A program made the position numbers and the translations under genes. Below are positions 8,033 through 16,604 of a stretch of 50,738 bases of DNA, piece after piece. The first letter of the stretch is position 1, and each line of letters begins with the position of its first letter. The notes below the pieces were generated by a model. That model saw only the letters and a list, made by a program, of their open reading frames with translations, was not told where the DNA came from and ran no database searches. The stretch is from contig CAZMSN010000007.1 of assembly GCA_964569015.1 (NCBI GenBank), forward strand, positions 1-50,738. Direction: 5' to 3'. The stretch is from CAYQEC01 sp964569015. Its GTDB lineage: Bacteria > Actinomycetota > Acidimicrobiia > Spongiisociales > UBA5794.

Positions 8033-9344
8033 CGGCCTTCTCCTCCGCCTCGATCGGCCGCTTGGCGAGGATACGCAACACGACCACCGTGCTCGTCGCC
8101 AGCACCGCGTAGACACCGACCACCGCCACGAATACCCATGACACGCCGGGGGCGGAGGTCACGGCGTCGATCGTGCGCATCACCCCCTGGGCGATCCACG
8201 GCTGGCGCCCCACTTCGGTCACCACCCAGCCCGCCTCGAGGGCGAGAACGGCGGCAGGGCCGGCCGCCACCAGGGCCCACCAATACGCACGGTGCTCCGG
8301 AAGACGGCGATGGCGCCACCAGGACCATCCCGACCACAACGCGATGAAGAGCAGCCCGAAGCCGATTCCGACCATCACCAAGAAGCCGGCGTGCACGATG
8401 GCATCGGGCGGGCGCTCGCTCTCGGGCACGGCGTCGAGCCCCGGGATGACGGCGTGGCAGTCGCCGTGCAGCAACAAAGAGGCGCCGCCGGGGATAGCGA
8501 ACGGACCGATGCGCAGTGCAGCACCGGCCTCGGTGACGGCGATACCCTCCATGGCGGCGAACTTGACCGGCTGCGAGTTTGCCACCACCCGCGCCGACCA
8601 GTCGCCGACCACGACCTGGATCGGTGCGAACGCCGCGCCCATCACGATCCCGAGCGCCATCGCCCTCCGCACGTAGGTGCTATTCCCTCCCCTCAGGGCG
8701 GCTCCGGCGTAAACAGCGGCGACCAGGAACCCGGTGACCATGTAGGCGGCGACGATCATGTGAGTCGTCTGGGACCATGTCGCCGGGTTCAGCATCGCTC
8801 GCACCGGGCTCACATCGACGACCCGGCCGTCCACCAATGTGAACCCCTGCGGGTGGTTCATCCACGCGTTGGCCGTCACCACGAACCACGCCGAGGCGAC
8901 GCCTGCCACCACGATGGGCATGCCCGACCACCAGTGTGCTCGCGGCGAGAGGCGTTCCCACCCGTACAGGTAGATCCCGAGGAAGATCGCCTCCAGGAAG
9001 AAGGCGAAGCCCTCCAGGGTGAATGGGAGGCCGATCACCGATCCGAAGGTGCCCATGAATCCGGGCCAGAGCAGACCCATCTCGAATGACACCACCGTGC
9101 CCGAGACGGCTCCGACCGCGAACAGCACGGCGAAGGCGCGGGACCAGCGTCTCGCCAGCTGCCGCCAGCTCTCGTCACCGGTGCGCAGGAACATACGCTC
9201 GGCGACCAGCATCACGACCGGCAGCCCAACGCCCAAGCAGGCGAAGATGATGTGGAACCCGAGCGTGAACGCCATCTGACTGCGCGCCGCCAGCAGCTCG
9301 CCCGATTCCACCGCCGCCACCATCGTGAGGGGGGTCACGGGCAT
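8022..9344 (-). CDS. cydA: cytochrome bd quinol oxidase subunit I
   Basis: About 440 residues, with the heme-bearing helices of CydA. FTLGFHIIFACLG carries the His of heme b595, LEGFAFFLEAIFLGIYLYGW the two conserved Glu residues, and THMIVAAYMVTGF the heme b558 His. FLVMVGIGFG near 315 probably holds the Met ligand, and GRQPW is present in the quinol-binding region. PVKFAAMEG is also intact. The Q-loop is short (CydA/CIO type). The start is uncertain: ATG 9344, GTG 9338 (a TATCGT box lies 8 nt before it) and ATG 9323 are all possible. It reduces O2 to water using (mena)quinol and should link to the men genes further right. Confidence 0.95.
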   Translation of the reverse strand: MPVTPLTMVAAVESGELLAARSQMAFTLGFHIIFACLGVGLPVVMLVAERMFLRTGDESWRQLARRWSRAFAVLFAVGAVSGTVVSFEMGLLWPGFMGTFGSVIGLPFTLEGFAFFLEAIFLGIYLYGWERLSPRAHWWSGMPIVVAGVASAWFVVTANAWMNHPQGFTLVDGRVVDVSPVRAMLNPATWSQTTHMIVAAYMVTGFLVAAVYAGAALRGGNSTYVRRAMALGIVMGAAFAPIQVVVGDWSARVVANSQPVKFAAMEGIAVTEAGAALRIGPFAIPGGASLLLHGDCHAVIPGLDAVPESERPPDAIVHAGFLVMVGIGFGLLFIALWSGWSWWRHRRLPEHRAYWWALVAAGPAAVLALEAGWVVTEVGRQPWIAQGVMRTIDAVTSAPGVSWVFVAVVGVYAVLATSTVVVLRILAKRPIEAEEKADVG

Positions 9345-9381
9345 CAACGATACCCACCAGGATCAGGCCAGGACAGCGCGC

Positions 9382-10092
9382 CTAGACAGCTGCGAGGTCG
9401 GCCGCACGGGACACCACCGCGTCGAGCATCTCTTCGGTGAGACGCCCGGTGAAGGTGTTCTGCTGGCTCGGATGGAAGCTGAGCAGCACCGATCTCCCGT
9501 CGGAGAGTGCGACCTCGAATCCGTGGCCGAAGGTGGGTCGGGGACGCGGCATCGCGGCCCCTCCAGCGGCAAGGGCGCGCCACAACGAGCCGAAGGCGTA
9601 TCGGCCGAGGCACAGGTACACCCGTGCCGCGTGGAGAAGGGCCAACTCAGCATGGAACCACTCGGCGCAGGTATCCCGTTCGACCGTCGTCGGCTTGTTG
9701 GCGGGCGGAGCGCAGCGCACCGGGGCCGTCACCCAAGCCCCAGACAGCTCGAGGCCGTCGTCACGATCGGTCGATTCCGGCTGATTGGCGAATCCGGCGC
9801 GGTACAGAGCCCGGTACAGCCACTCGCCGCTGCGGTCACCGGTGAACATGCGGCCGGTGCGGTTCGCCCCGTGGGCGGCGGGAGCGAGCCCGATCACGAC
9901 GAGGCGAGCCGCGGGGTCACCAAATCCCGGGACGGGTCTCCCCCAGTACTCGTCGTCGCGGAAAGCGCGGCGCTTCTCGATTGCGATCCGCTCCCGCCAC
10001 TCGACGAGTCGCGGACAACAGCGGCACTCGATCAGAGCTGCGGTCAGAGCTGGCAGGGTCGGGTAGTTGCGCCGACCTGTGGACGGGATCAC
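9382..10092 (-). CDS. family 5 uracil-DNA glycosylase (UdgB-like)
   Basis: A 236-residue Fe-S uracil-DNA glycosylase. Motif 1 reads GLAPAAHGANRTGRMFTGD, which lacks the usual polar catalytic residue and is diagnostic of family 5 (UdgB) rather than family 4. Motif 2 is SFHPSQQNT. Cysteines for a [4Fe-4S] cluster are visible in CRCC near the N-terminus and later in VRCAPP and DTCAEW. It starts at a GTG overlapping the stop of the DUF4015 lipoprotein gene (GTGA). It excises uracil, and in studied homologues hypoxanthine and other deaminated bases, from DNA. This is a fitting repair gene for a high-GC genome. Confidence 0.93.
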   Translation of the reverse strand: MIPSTGRRNYPTLPALTAALIECRCCPRLVEWRERIAIEKRRAFRDDEYWGRPVPGFGDPAARLVVIGLAPAAHGANRTGRMFTGDRSGEWLYRALYRAGFANQPESTDRDDGLELSGAWVTAPVRCAPPANKPTTVERDTCAEWFHAELALLHAARVYLCLGRYAFGSLWRALAAGGAAMPRPRPTFGHGFEVALSDGRSVLLSFHPSQQNTFTGRLTEEMLDAVVSRAADLAAV

Positions 10093-11633
10093 TCGGTGGA
10101 TGTCTCCACCGGTGGGAGGAAGCCGTCGTCGAAGACGGTGCCGGCGCTCCACAGCATCCACCCGAGCCCTCTCTCCTCGGCGATGGATTGCAGCTCCATG
10201 ATCTCGTTGTCTTCGAGAAGGTACCGCTGCAGCCACGGCCGGTAGATGGAGTGGCCCTCGAGGCGCGGAATCCCGGCGTCGAGGGCGGTGGTGACGATCT
10301 CGCGGGCATGCTCGTTGGGATTGGAGAAGCCCATCCATCCGGATCGGTAGGTGTAGGTGTAGATCATCGGACTCAGCACGTCGACCGATTCCGAGAGGGC
10401 CCCAGGCTGCTGACCGATGCCCTCGTCGTCGGAACTCTCGAGGGTGATGGCGAAGATATCGGCGGCCACGGCGCAGCCCATCGGGTTGAGGCGGTCGTAG
10501 GCCTCCTTGAGGAAGGCGGCGATGGTCTCGACCCGCTTCGTCACCGATGCCGCGCTGTAGTAATCGTCCCACGAGAAATCGTCGAACTGCAGCGTCGAGA
10601 TGTTGCCGTCGGAGGGAAAGCGCACGTAGTCGAACTGGATCTCGTCGAAGCCACGCCGGCACGCCTCCTCGGCCAGTGCCAGCGACAGCTCCCACGAGTC
10701 AGGATCGGTGGGATCGAGCCAGGCGTAGTTCTTGTTGTTGATCCACGGCTGCCCGGTGCTGGTGTCGATGGCCGCCAGTTCCGGATGCTCCCGCGCCAGG
10801 CGATCGTCCTGGAAGGTGACGATCCGGGTGATCTTGTAGAGGCCGTGCTCGTCCATGTCCCTGATCTTCTCGTCGAGGTCGTAGAACTCGACGACCGACC
10901 CGATCTCGTGGGCGAGAGCTACGTCGGTGTCACGCAGCACCGTACCGGCTTCGTTCTTGGTGTCGAGCACGAAGGCGTCGACGACCGTCGCGTCGGCCAA
11001 CTCGAGGAGCTCGTCCCACTTGGCGTCGTCGCCGGCGCCCGAGTTGTCGCCGCCCACCCGCAGGGCGTGGAGTAGGCGAGGCTCCAGCTCCACCGCGACC
11101 GTGCTGACGATGGAATCCCATACGACCGTCGCCGGCTCCCAAGCCGGGCGCTCCACCACCAGATCACCGGCCTGGGCCCGCAGCAACGTGAACTCGCCGT
11201 CGACATTCGTCTTGGTCGAGACCTCCCCCAGGGTCACCGTCGTCCCCGGGAGACCACGGCCGTCGGGACCACTCACCGTGCCGCTCACGATCACGGGATC
11301 GAGCCGCACCTCGACGCTCTCGTCCCGCTGCGGCAGCGCCTCGATCACGATCGAGCCGTCGTGGAAGCCGGGAGCGCTCACGGTGACGGGCATCGGCTCC
11401 TCGGTCCACACAACGGTACCGAGCCCGGTGTCGTCGGTGGTGATGGCCTCGCCGCCGGCGGTGAGGGTGGCGGTCACCGGAGTGAGATCATCGCCGGCGA
11501 GCACGAGCAACGAGACCTCCGGTGCAGGCGGCTCGGGCTCGATGATCGATTCACCGGCAACCAGGAGCGATGGGCCGGCGCACGCCGACACGACCAGCGC
11601 CAGGACCGCCAACAGACTCGAAACCCTTCGCAT
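10089..11633 (-). CDS. lipoprotein with Ig/carboxypeptidase-regulatory domain and DUF4015 TIM-barrel glycosidase-like domain
   Basis: A 514-residue predicted lipoprotein. The N-terminus MRRVSSLLAVLALVVSAC ends in a VSAC lipobox with Cys18. Residues ~30-120 form a beta-rich domain. Residues ~122-180 resemble a carboxypeptidase-regulatory/Ig-like repeat (VSGTVSGPDGRGLPGTTV). From ~190 a DUF4015 domain follows: AFVLDTKNEAGTV, RIVTFQDDRLA and the signature FDEIQFDYVRFPSDG, which in this family sits where glycoside hydrolases place catalytic acids. The product is probably an extracellular, membrane-tethered polysaccharide-acting protein; the substrate is unknown. It is divergent from the sigma factor gene and coupled to the UDG gene. 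Confidence 0.9.
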   Translation of the reverse strand: MRRVSSLLAVLALVVSACAGPSLLVAGESIIEPEPPAPEVSLLVLAGDDLTPVTATLTAGGEAITTDDTGLGTVVWTEEPMPVTVSAPGFHDGSIVIEALPQRDESVEVRLDPVIVSGTVSGPDGRGLPGTTVTLGEVSTKTNVDGEFTLLRAQAGDLVVERPAWEPATVVWDSIVSTVAVELEPRLLHALRVGGDNSGAGDDAKWDELLELADATVVDAFVLDTKNEAGTVLRDTDVALAHEIGSVVEFYDLDEKIRDMDEHGLYKITRIVTFQDDRLAREHPELAAIDTSTGQPWINNKNYAWLDPTDPDSWELSLALAEEACRRGFDEIQFDYVRFPSDGNISTLQFDDFSWDDYYSAASVTKRVETIAAFLKEAYDRLNPMGCAVAADIFAITLESSDDEGIGQQPGALSESVDVLSPMIYTYTYRSGWMGFSNPNEHAREIVTTALDAGIPRLEGHSIYRPWLQRYLLEDNEIMELQSIAEERGLGWMLWSAGTVFDDGFLPPVETSTE

Positions 11634-11729
11634 TGTCGTGAAAATCTCCCGCGCGGTGGCCCCGGGAGCCGAGGGCTGACACCGCGCTCTCGTGTCGCCG
11701 GGTGAGAGCGGCCACAGGGTAGTAATCGA

Positions 11730-11758
11730 TTGCGGGCAACGCCGACCCGTGATAGCTT
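11730..11758 (+). promoter_or_regulatory. candidate promoter of the sigma factor gene
   Basis: TTGCGG (11730-11735) and TAGCTT (11753-11758) are separated by 17 bp. They would start a transcript about 45 nt before the sigma factor ATG. The -10 matches the TAnnnT form seen repeatedly in this window. Confidence 0.45.
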
Positions 11759-11807
11759 TGGCACGCTTCTCCCCGCCTGGGGAGCCCACACGAGAAGGGG
11801 GGGGCAA

Positions 11808-12740
11808 ATGGTCGGTAGGGCCAAGGAAGCGCAACTCTCCGATGCCGTCGGCATCTACCTCGAAGAGGTGGCGACCCACCGGCTGCTGACCGCCGATGAC
11901 GAGGTGCGGCTGGCGCGAGACATCGAGTTGGGACGCCGCGCTGCCGTGCGCCTGGAAGCCGAAGCCCGCACTCTGACAGCATCCGAACGACTCTTGCTCA
12001 CCCGGCAGGTCAGGAGCGGCGACGATGCCAAGGCCGAGTTCATCCGCAGCAACCTCCGCCTCGTCATCTCCATCGCCAAGCGTTACACCGGACGCGGCCT
12101 CGACCTGCTCGACCTGATCCAGGAAGGAAACCTCGGCCTGATCCGTGCCGTCGAGAAGTTCGACTGGCGCAAGGGTTTCAAGTTCTCCACCTACGCCACA
12201 TGGTGGATCCGCCAGGCCATCACCCGCGGGCTCGGCAACAACGGGCGCACCATCCGCCTTCCGGTGCACATGGTCGACGTGGTGCGCACGGTACAGGAGA
12301 CGGAGGCGACGCTCCAGGAGCACTACCGGCGCCGACCGACCGTGACCGAGATCGCCGAGATCAGCGGGCTCGACGAGGACAAGATCACCATCGCCCTCAC
12401 CACCCCCGACGATTGTGTATCGCTCGACCGCCCCATCGGTGAAGAGGGGGACGCCAATCTCGGAGACTTCGTCGAGGATGCCCAGGCGGTCGACCCCTTC
12501 CTCACGGTGGCCGAGGGCGCACGGCGCGAGCATCTCGACAAGGCACTCGCCATGCTCGACGAGCGGGAACGCACGGTGATCACGCTGCGCTACGGCCTGA
12601 AGGGGGAGACGCCCCGCACCCTCTCCGACGTCGGCAAGTCTCTGGGGATCACCCGCGAGCGAGTCCGGCAGATCGAGACGCGAGCGCTCAGCAAGCTACG
12701 GCACCCTGCCTCTGCCTACGACTTGGAGAGCCTGCTCTGA
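11808..12740 (+). CDS. RpoD/SigA-family RNA polymerase sigma factor (group 1/2)
   Basis: A 310-residue sigma-70 factor. Region 2 is nearly canonical (SNLRLVISIAKRYTGRGLDL then DLIQEGNLGLIRAVEKFDW and FKFSTYATWWIRQAITR), so it should recognise standard -10 elements. Region 3 and region 4 with the helix-turn-helix GITRERVRQIETRAL follow. The long acidic region 1.1 of primary sigma factors is absent, and region 1.2 begins at about residue 10 (AVGIYLEEVATHRLL). It may therefore be a SigB/HrdA-like group 2 factor or a short primary factor. The ATG at 11808 is preceded by a long G-rich Shine-Dalgarno (AAGGGGGGGG). It converges on nucS. Confidence 0.93.
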   Translation: MVGRAKEAQLSDAVGIYLEEVATHRLLTADDEVRLARDIELGRRAAVRLEAEARTLTASERLLLTRQVRSGDDAKAEFIRSNLRLVISIAKRYTGRGLDLLDLIQEGNLGLIRAVEKFDWRKGFKFSTYATWWIRQAITRGLGNNGRTIRLPVHMVDVVRTVQETEATLQEHYRRRPTVTEIAEISGLDEDKITIALTTPDDCVSLDRPIGEEGDANLGDFVEDAQAVDPFLTVAEGARREHLDKALAMLDERERTVITLRYGLKGETPRTLSDVGKSLGITRERVRQIETRALSKLRHPASAYDLESLL

Positions 12741-12755
12741 GTCGATGACGGTCGC

Positions 12756-13415
12756 TCAGAAGAGACGCAGCGTGGGCGACTCGGAACCCCGCAGCTCGTC
12801 GTAGTCCACTTCCACCCAGGTGATGCCACGATCGTTGGCGAGCAGGCGGGCCTGCGGCTTCACCTGCTGGGCCACGAGCATGCCGCGCACCGGTGCCAAG
12901 CGTTCATCTCTCCCGAGGAACTCGAGGTAACGCGTGAGCTGCTCGACGCCGTCGATCTCGCCACGGCGCTTGACCTCGATCACCACCGTGGCTCCGTCGG
13001 CGCCTCGGCACAGCAGATCCACCGGGCCCACTGGCGTCGGGTACTCGCGGCGGATCAGCGTCATGCTTTCCTCGAGGTACTCGACACGCTCGGCGAGGAG
13101 CCTCTGCAGCTCGGCCTCGACGCCGTCCTTTTGCAGACCGGGGTCCTCGCCCATCTCCACGGTCGTCTCGAAGTGAATCTCGGCGATGTTGACCGTGAGC
13201 TTCTCCCCCCTCGGGTTGGTGACGACCCAGCGCCCCTCTTCCTCCACCAGCGTATTGGGGGCGTTCATCCAGTTGAGCGGCTTGTAGGCGCCTCCGTCGG
13301 CATGAACCGCAACACAGCCATCTGCCTTCACCATCACGAGACGGGTGGCCATCGGGAGGAAGGCATTGAGCCTTCCCTCGTACTCGACGCTGCAATCGGC
13401 GACCAGGATGCGCAT
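12756..13415 (-). CDS. nucS: mismatch-specific endonuclease NucS/EndoMS
   Basis: A 219-residue protein matching the NucS/EndoMS family, which cleaves both strands at mismatches and replaces MutS-MutL repair in many actinobacteria and archaea. The N-terminal DNA-binding half includes GGAYKPLNWMNAPNTL. The C-terminal RecB-like nuclease has GPVDLLCRGADGATVVIEVKRRG, giving the D...ExK catalytic residues, then QLTRYLEFL. It ends in PTLRLF, resembling the C-terminal clamp-binding peptide of the family. No Shine-Dalgarno is visible; TACGCT lies 7 nt before the ATG, suggesting a leaderless transcript. Confidence 0.96.
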   Translation of the reverse strand: MRILVADCSVEYEGRLNAFLPMATRLVMVKADGCVAVHADGGAYKPLNWMNAPNTLVEEEGRWVVTNPRGEKLTVNIAEIHFETTVEMGEDPGLQKDGVEAELQRLLAERVEYLEESMTLIRREYPTPVGPVDLLCRGADGATVVIEVKRRGEIDGVEQLTRYLEFLGRDERLAPVRGMLVAQQVKPQARLLANDRGITWVEVDYDELRGSESPTLRLF

Positions 13416-13422
13416 CGACCCG

Positions 13423-13428
13423 AGCGTA
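13423..13428 (-). promoter_or_regulatory. -10 box of a likely leaderless nucS promoter
   Basis: Read on the minus strand, TACGCT ends 7 nt before the nucS ATG, so transcription would begin at or next to the start codon. No clear -35 element is seen. Confidence 0.45.
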
Positions 13429-13452
13429 GTGCCCCGCCGCTCACCCGGAGGG

Positions 13453-14856
13453 TCAGCCGACGGCGCCCTCCATCTGGAGCTCGATGAGCCGGTTCAGCTC
13501 GACCGCGTATTCCATCGGAAGCTCCTTGACGATGGGCTCGATGAAGCCGGCGACGATCATCGCCGTGGCCTCCTGCTCGGTGAGGCCGCGGCTCATCAGG
13601 TAGAAGAGCTGCTCCTCGCCGACCTTGGAGACGGTGGCCTCGTGACCCATGTCGATGTCGGACTCCTCAATCTCCATGTACGGGTAGGTGTCCGATCGCG
13701 AGTTCTCGTCGAGGATGAGCGCATCGCAGCGCACGAAGGACTTGGCATTCGTCGCGCCCGGCTCGACTCGCACCAAGCCGCGGTAGCCGGCGCGGCCTCC
13801 GTCCTTGGAGATGGATTTCGACGTGATCAGAGACGACGTGTTGGGAGCGGCATGCACCATCTTGGCGCCGGCGTCCTGATGCTGGCCCGCGCCTGCAAAT
13901 GCGATCGAGAGCACCTCGCCGTGGGCGCCCTCTTCCAACAGCCACACGGCCGGGTACTTCATGGTCAGCTTGGACCCCAGATTGCCGTCGATCCACTCCA
14001 CGGTGGCGTTGCGGTAGGCCACGGCCCGCTTCGTGACGAGGTTGTACACGTTGTTCGACCAGTTCTGGATCGTGGAGTACCGGCAGCGGGCGCCTTCCTT
14101 GACGACGATCTCGACCACGGCTGCGTGGAGTGAATCGCTGCTGTAGACGGGAGCCGAGCATCCCTCGACGTAGTGGCAGAAAGCGCCTTCGTCCACGATG
14201 ATCAGCGTGCGTTCGAACTGCCCCATGTTCTGGGCATTGATGCGAAAGTAGGCCTGGAGCGGCTGATCGAGGTGAACGCCGGGCGGCACGTAGATGAAGC
14301 TGCCGCCGGACCACACCGCCGAGTTGAGGGCGGCGTACTTGTTGTCGTTCGGCGGGACGATGGTGCCGAAGTACTCCTGCACGATTTCGGGGTACTCGCG
14401 CAGGGCGGTGTCCATGTCGCAGAACAGGACGCCGAGCGACTCGAGGTCTTCACGGTTGCGGTGATAGACGACCTCGGACTCGTACTGTGCAGTGACGCCG
14501 GCCAGATACTTGCGCTCGGCCTGGGGAATGCCGAGCTTCTCATAGGTCTTCTTGATGGATTCGGGCACCATGTCCCAGTCCGTCGCCTGGCCCTCCATCG
14601 GCTTGATGTAGTAGTAGATGTCATCGAAGTCGATCTCGTTGAGAGCGCCGCCCCCACCCCACTGTGGAACGGGCTTGCGGAGGAACCGTCGGTACGCCCT
14701 GAGTCGGAACTCCAGCATCCATTCGGGCTCGTGCTTCATGGCCGACATCTGGCGGATGATGTCCTCGTCGAGGCCCTTTTCGGGCTTGAAGACGTAGTCC
14801 TCCTCGTCGGCCCATCCGAGCTGGTAGGCACCGAGGTCGACGTCGACGCTGCTCAT
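13453..14856 (-). CDS. sufB: Fe-S cluster assembly protein SufB
   Basis: A 467-residue SufB, the scaffold subunit on which clusters are built. SufB-specific features are the N-terminal stretch MSAMKHEPEWMLEFRLRAY, VPPNDNKYAALNSAVWSGGSFIYVPPGV (quoted only in part here), EGCSAPVYSSDSLHAAVVEI with its conserved Cys, and the C-terminal FVRCDALILDENSRSDTYPY and GEEQLFYLMSRGL. The ATG follows GAGGAG at good spacing. The gene stands alone: sufD and sufC are about 7-9 kb to the left in the same orientation, separated by cydAB, udg, the DUF4015 gene, the sigma factor and nucS. Confidence 0.97.
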   Translation of the reverse strand: MSSVDVDLGAYQLGWADEEDYVFKPEKGLDEDIIRQMSAMKHEPEWMLEFRLRAYRRFLRKPVPQWGGGGALNEIDFDDIYYYIKPMEGQATDWDMVPESIKKTYEKLGIPQAERKYLAGVTAQYESEVVYHRNREDLESLGVLFCDMDTALREYPEIVQEYFGTIVPPNDNKYAALNSAVWSGGSFIYVPPGVHLDQPLQAYFRINAQNMGQFERTLIIVDEGAFCHYVEGCSAPVYSSDSLHAAVVEIVVKEGARCRYSTIQNWSNNVYNLVTKRAVAYRNATVEWIDGNLGSKLTMKYPAVWLLEEGAHGEVLSIAFAGAGQHQDAGAKMVHAAPNTSSLITSKSISKDGGRAGYRGLVRVEPGATNAKSFVRCDALILDENSRSDTYPYMEIEESDIDMGHEATVSKVGEEQLFYLMSRGLTEQEATAMIVAGFIEPIVKELPMEYAVELNRLIELQMEGAVG

Positions 14857-14908
14857 GGAGCCACTCTCCTCAGAGTCCAGAGCGAATTTGCACTATTTAC
14901 GTAGGTGA

Positions 14909-14937
14909 ATTGTCCCACAGGGATATCTCGATCACAA
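14909..14937 (-). promoter_or_regulatory. candidate sufB promoter
   Basis: On the minus strand TTGTGA (14932-14937) and GACAAT (14909-14914) are spaced by 17 bp, about 50 nt before the sufB ATG. Each hexamer matches the sigma-70 consensus at four of six positions. No regulator site is identified. The remaining ~180 bp up to the Eis-like gene shows no supported gene. Confidence 0.3.
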
Positions 14938-15122
14938 GGCCGAAGGGACGGTAGTCCGGGTAGGGCGGTCCCGCCGAAGCGGTGGTATACGGAGTGGGGG
15001 AAGACCGGGTCCGTCCCGGCGAGACCGCCTTGTGTACAACGTCTCGGGGAGCGCCCGTGTTCCTCGGCCAGACCAGATGCCAGATGGGTACCCGGCTGGA
15101 ACGCTCGCAATCGGCCTGATTG

Positions 15123-16340
15123 CTAGAAGATCTCGGCACACCAAGGCGCCCGATCCCAGCGGAACAATCCGTCCGCCAGATCGACGGCCCGAGGCTCACC
15201 GGCCACCAGCCGGGCATCCGCCAGAGCCGAGCACGTCCTCCCGCCGAGGTAGAGGGCTGCCAGCGTGGCGGCGGTCATCACGAGGTCGGGAACGGCCTCC
15301 GTGCGCCGGCATTCCGCCGCGCCGCCCTCGGCGATCAGCTCGTAGCAGCCCTCGTTCCACGAGCAGTACTCGTCGCCGATCTCGAGAACCAGTCTTCCAT
15401 CCGCCCGGTAGCGTCGCCCGGCGAGAGCTGCCGGAATATCGAAGAGCCGCAGCCACAGGCTGTCGCTCACCTTGCGCTCGACCCGCCTGCTGTCGGAGGC
15501 GATCCAGGCCAGTGTGCCTTCCACGGGCGCGTTGTCCCACGCCACCAGGGGAAAGAGATCGACTCGGCTGAGGAAGTGCCACAAGGCACGCTCGGTGTCA
15601 CCATCGACTGCGATGACCTCGGTGACCCGAATCGTCCCGGCGGCATGCCCGTCGTCCCATTCGGGCTTCTGCCGAAACACGACGTACCCGCAGGGTTCCC
15701 CGGCATCGTATGCGACGACGAATCGATTGGCGCTGGCACCGTGGCGCTCCTGCTCAGGATCGAAGAAGTGTCGGTACTCCCACCAGGCGGCGCTGCGATT
15801 GAGCATCCCGGGCCGCCGCAAGCGGACCTGGTCGTAGACACCCGGGAGCACGTTCCTCGCCTCATCGAGGTCGAGCAACGCCAACTCCCGCAGATCCCGA
15901 CCGTCCAGGATCTCGAGCCTGCGCCCGTCGAAAGCGATCGCTTCCTTGTCGACGGCCGAGCCGAACCCGAACCTCCCGTAGATCGGCGCCTCGGCCGCCC
16001 ACAGGCCACCCAGCGGATCACCGCGCTCGTGCACGGCATCGGTGTAGGCCCGCAACATCGCCGACATGACACCGCGGCGCCGGTGGGTGGGACGTACCGC
16101 CACCACGGTCAGACCCGCCATCGGCAGCATGCCACCGGGCACAGTCACCTCGAAGGGCAGATCGGCCGAAGTACCCACCATGGCGTCTCCGTCGAAGGCC
16201 GCGAACGTGCGGTCGAGTGGATGGGTGGAGAGAAAGCGGCGGCAATCCTCGTCGGCGAGCCCGTTGCCGAACACGCCATCGAAGGTCCGCTGGAACTCAA
16301 GAGCCTCATCCTCGCCGATTGAGCGTACGGTGATGTCCAT
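15123..16340 (-). CDS. Eis-family GNAT N-acetyltransferase with SCP2-like C-terminal domain
   Basis: A 405-residue protein with the three-part Eis layout. An N-terminal GNAT fold has the acetyl-CoA motif VVAVRPTHRRRGVMSAML near residue 80. A second GNAT-like domain includes EAPIYGRFGFG and VIAVDGDTERALWHFL. A sterol-carrier-like C-terminal domain ends in a free Phe carboxylate, which in Eis enzymes acts as the general base. Mycobacterial Eis acetylates amines, including aminoglycosides and host proteins, but the natural substrate here is unknown. TAACTT lies 6 nt before the ATG and there is no Shine-Dalgarno, so the message is probably leaderless. Confidence 0.92.
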   Translation of the reverse strand: MDITVRSIGEDEALEFQRTFDGVFGNGLADEDCRRFLSTHPLDRTFAAFDGDAMVGTSADLPFEVTVPGGMLPMAGLTVVAVRPTHRRRGVMSAMLRAYTDAVHERGDPLGGLWAAEAPIYGRFGFGSAVDKEAIAFDGRRLEILDGRDLRELALLDLDEARNVLPGVYDQVRLRRPGMLNRSAAWWEYRHFFDPEQERHGASANRFVVAYDAGEPCGYVVFRQKPEWDDGHAAGTIRVTEVIAVDGDTERALWHFLSRVDLFPLVAWDNAPVEGTLAWIASDSRRVERKVSDSLWLRLFDIPAALAGRRYRADGRLVLEIGDEYCSWNEGCYELIAEGGAAECRRTEAVPDLVMTAATLAALYLGGRTCSALADARLVAGEPRAVDLADGLFRWDRAPWCAEIF

Positions 16341-16346
16341 GGCGGG

Positions 16347-16352
16347 AAGTTA
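16347..16352 (-). promoter_or_regulatory. -10 box of a likely leaderless Eis-like gene promoter
   Basis: Minus-strand TAACTT ends 6 nt before the ATG at 16340. The rest of the 264-bp divergent spacer to the propeller lipoprotein gene holds that gene's promoter and nothing else I can support. Confidence 0.4.
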
Positions 16353-16589
16353 TCAGGTCGCTCGTCCCGTCCGGACGCGGCCATCCTCCGGAGCGGGATC
16401 GGGGACTGCCGAAGAGGCCCAACGACCGGTCTGCGCCGCCCTGGAACGGAGAATCTGAAGGAGCACAACCGCCCTGGATCGACAATCGTGCCCATCGGTG
16501 CACTTCGCACACCGGTCGCCTCATCCAAGGCACTCCCGGCGCCGCCCACCGAGAGCACGACGCACAATCAGAAAGGCCCCGTCTGGCTC

Positions 16590-16595
16590 TACACT
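16590..16595 (+). promoter_or_regulatory. -10 box of a near-leaderless promoter for the propeller lipoprotein
   Basis: TACACT ends 9 nt before the GTG at 16605, and no Shine-Dalgarno sequence lies between them. This spacing supports the GTG as the true start. Confidence 0.4.
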
Positions 16596-16604
16596 TCCGA
16601 TCCC

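Noticed and set aside
14853..15110. Possible 85-residue protein upstream of sufB
   Set aside because: It overlaps the probable sufB promoter, has Pro/Arg-rich random composition and no ribosome-binding site.
14938..15122. Weak inverted arms GGCGGTC/GACCGCC as a riboswitch upstream of sufB
   Set aside because: Arms are short and about 60 nt apart, and they lie upstream of the likely promoter, so they would not be in the sufB leader.
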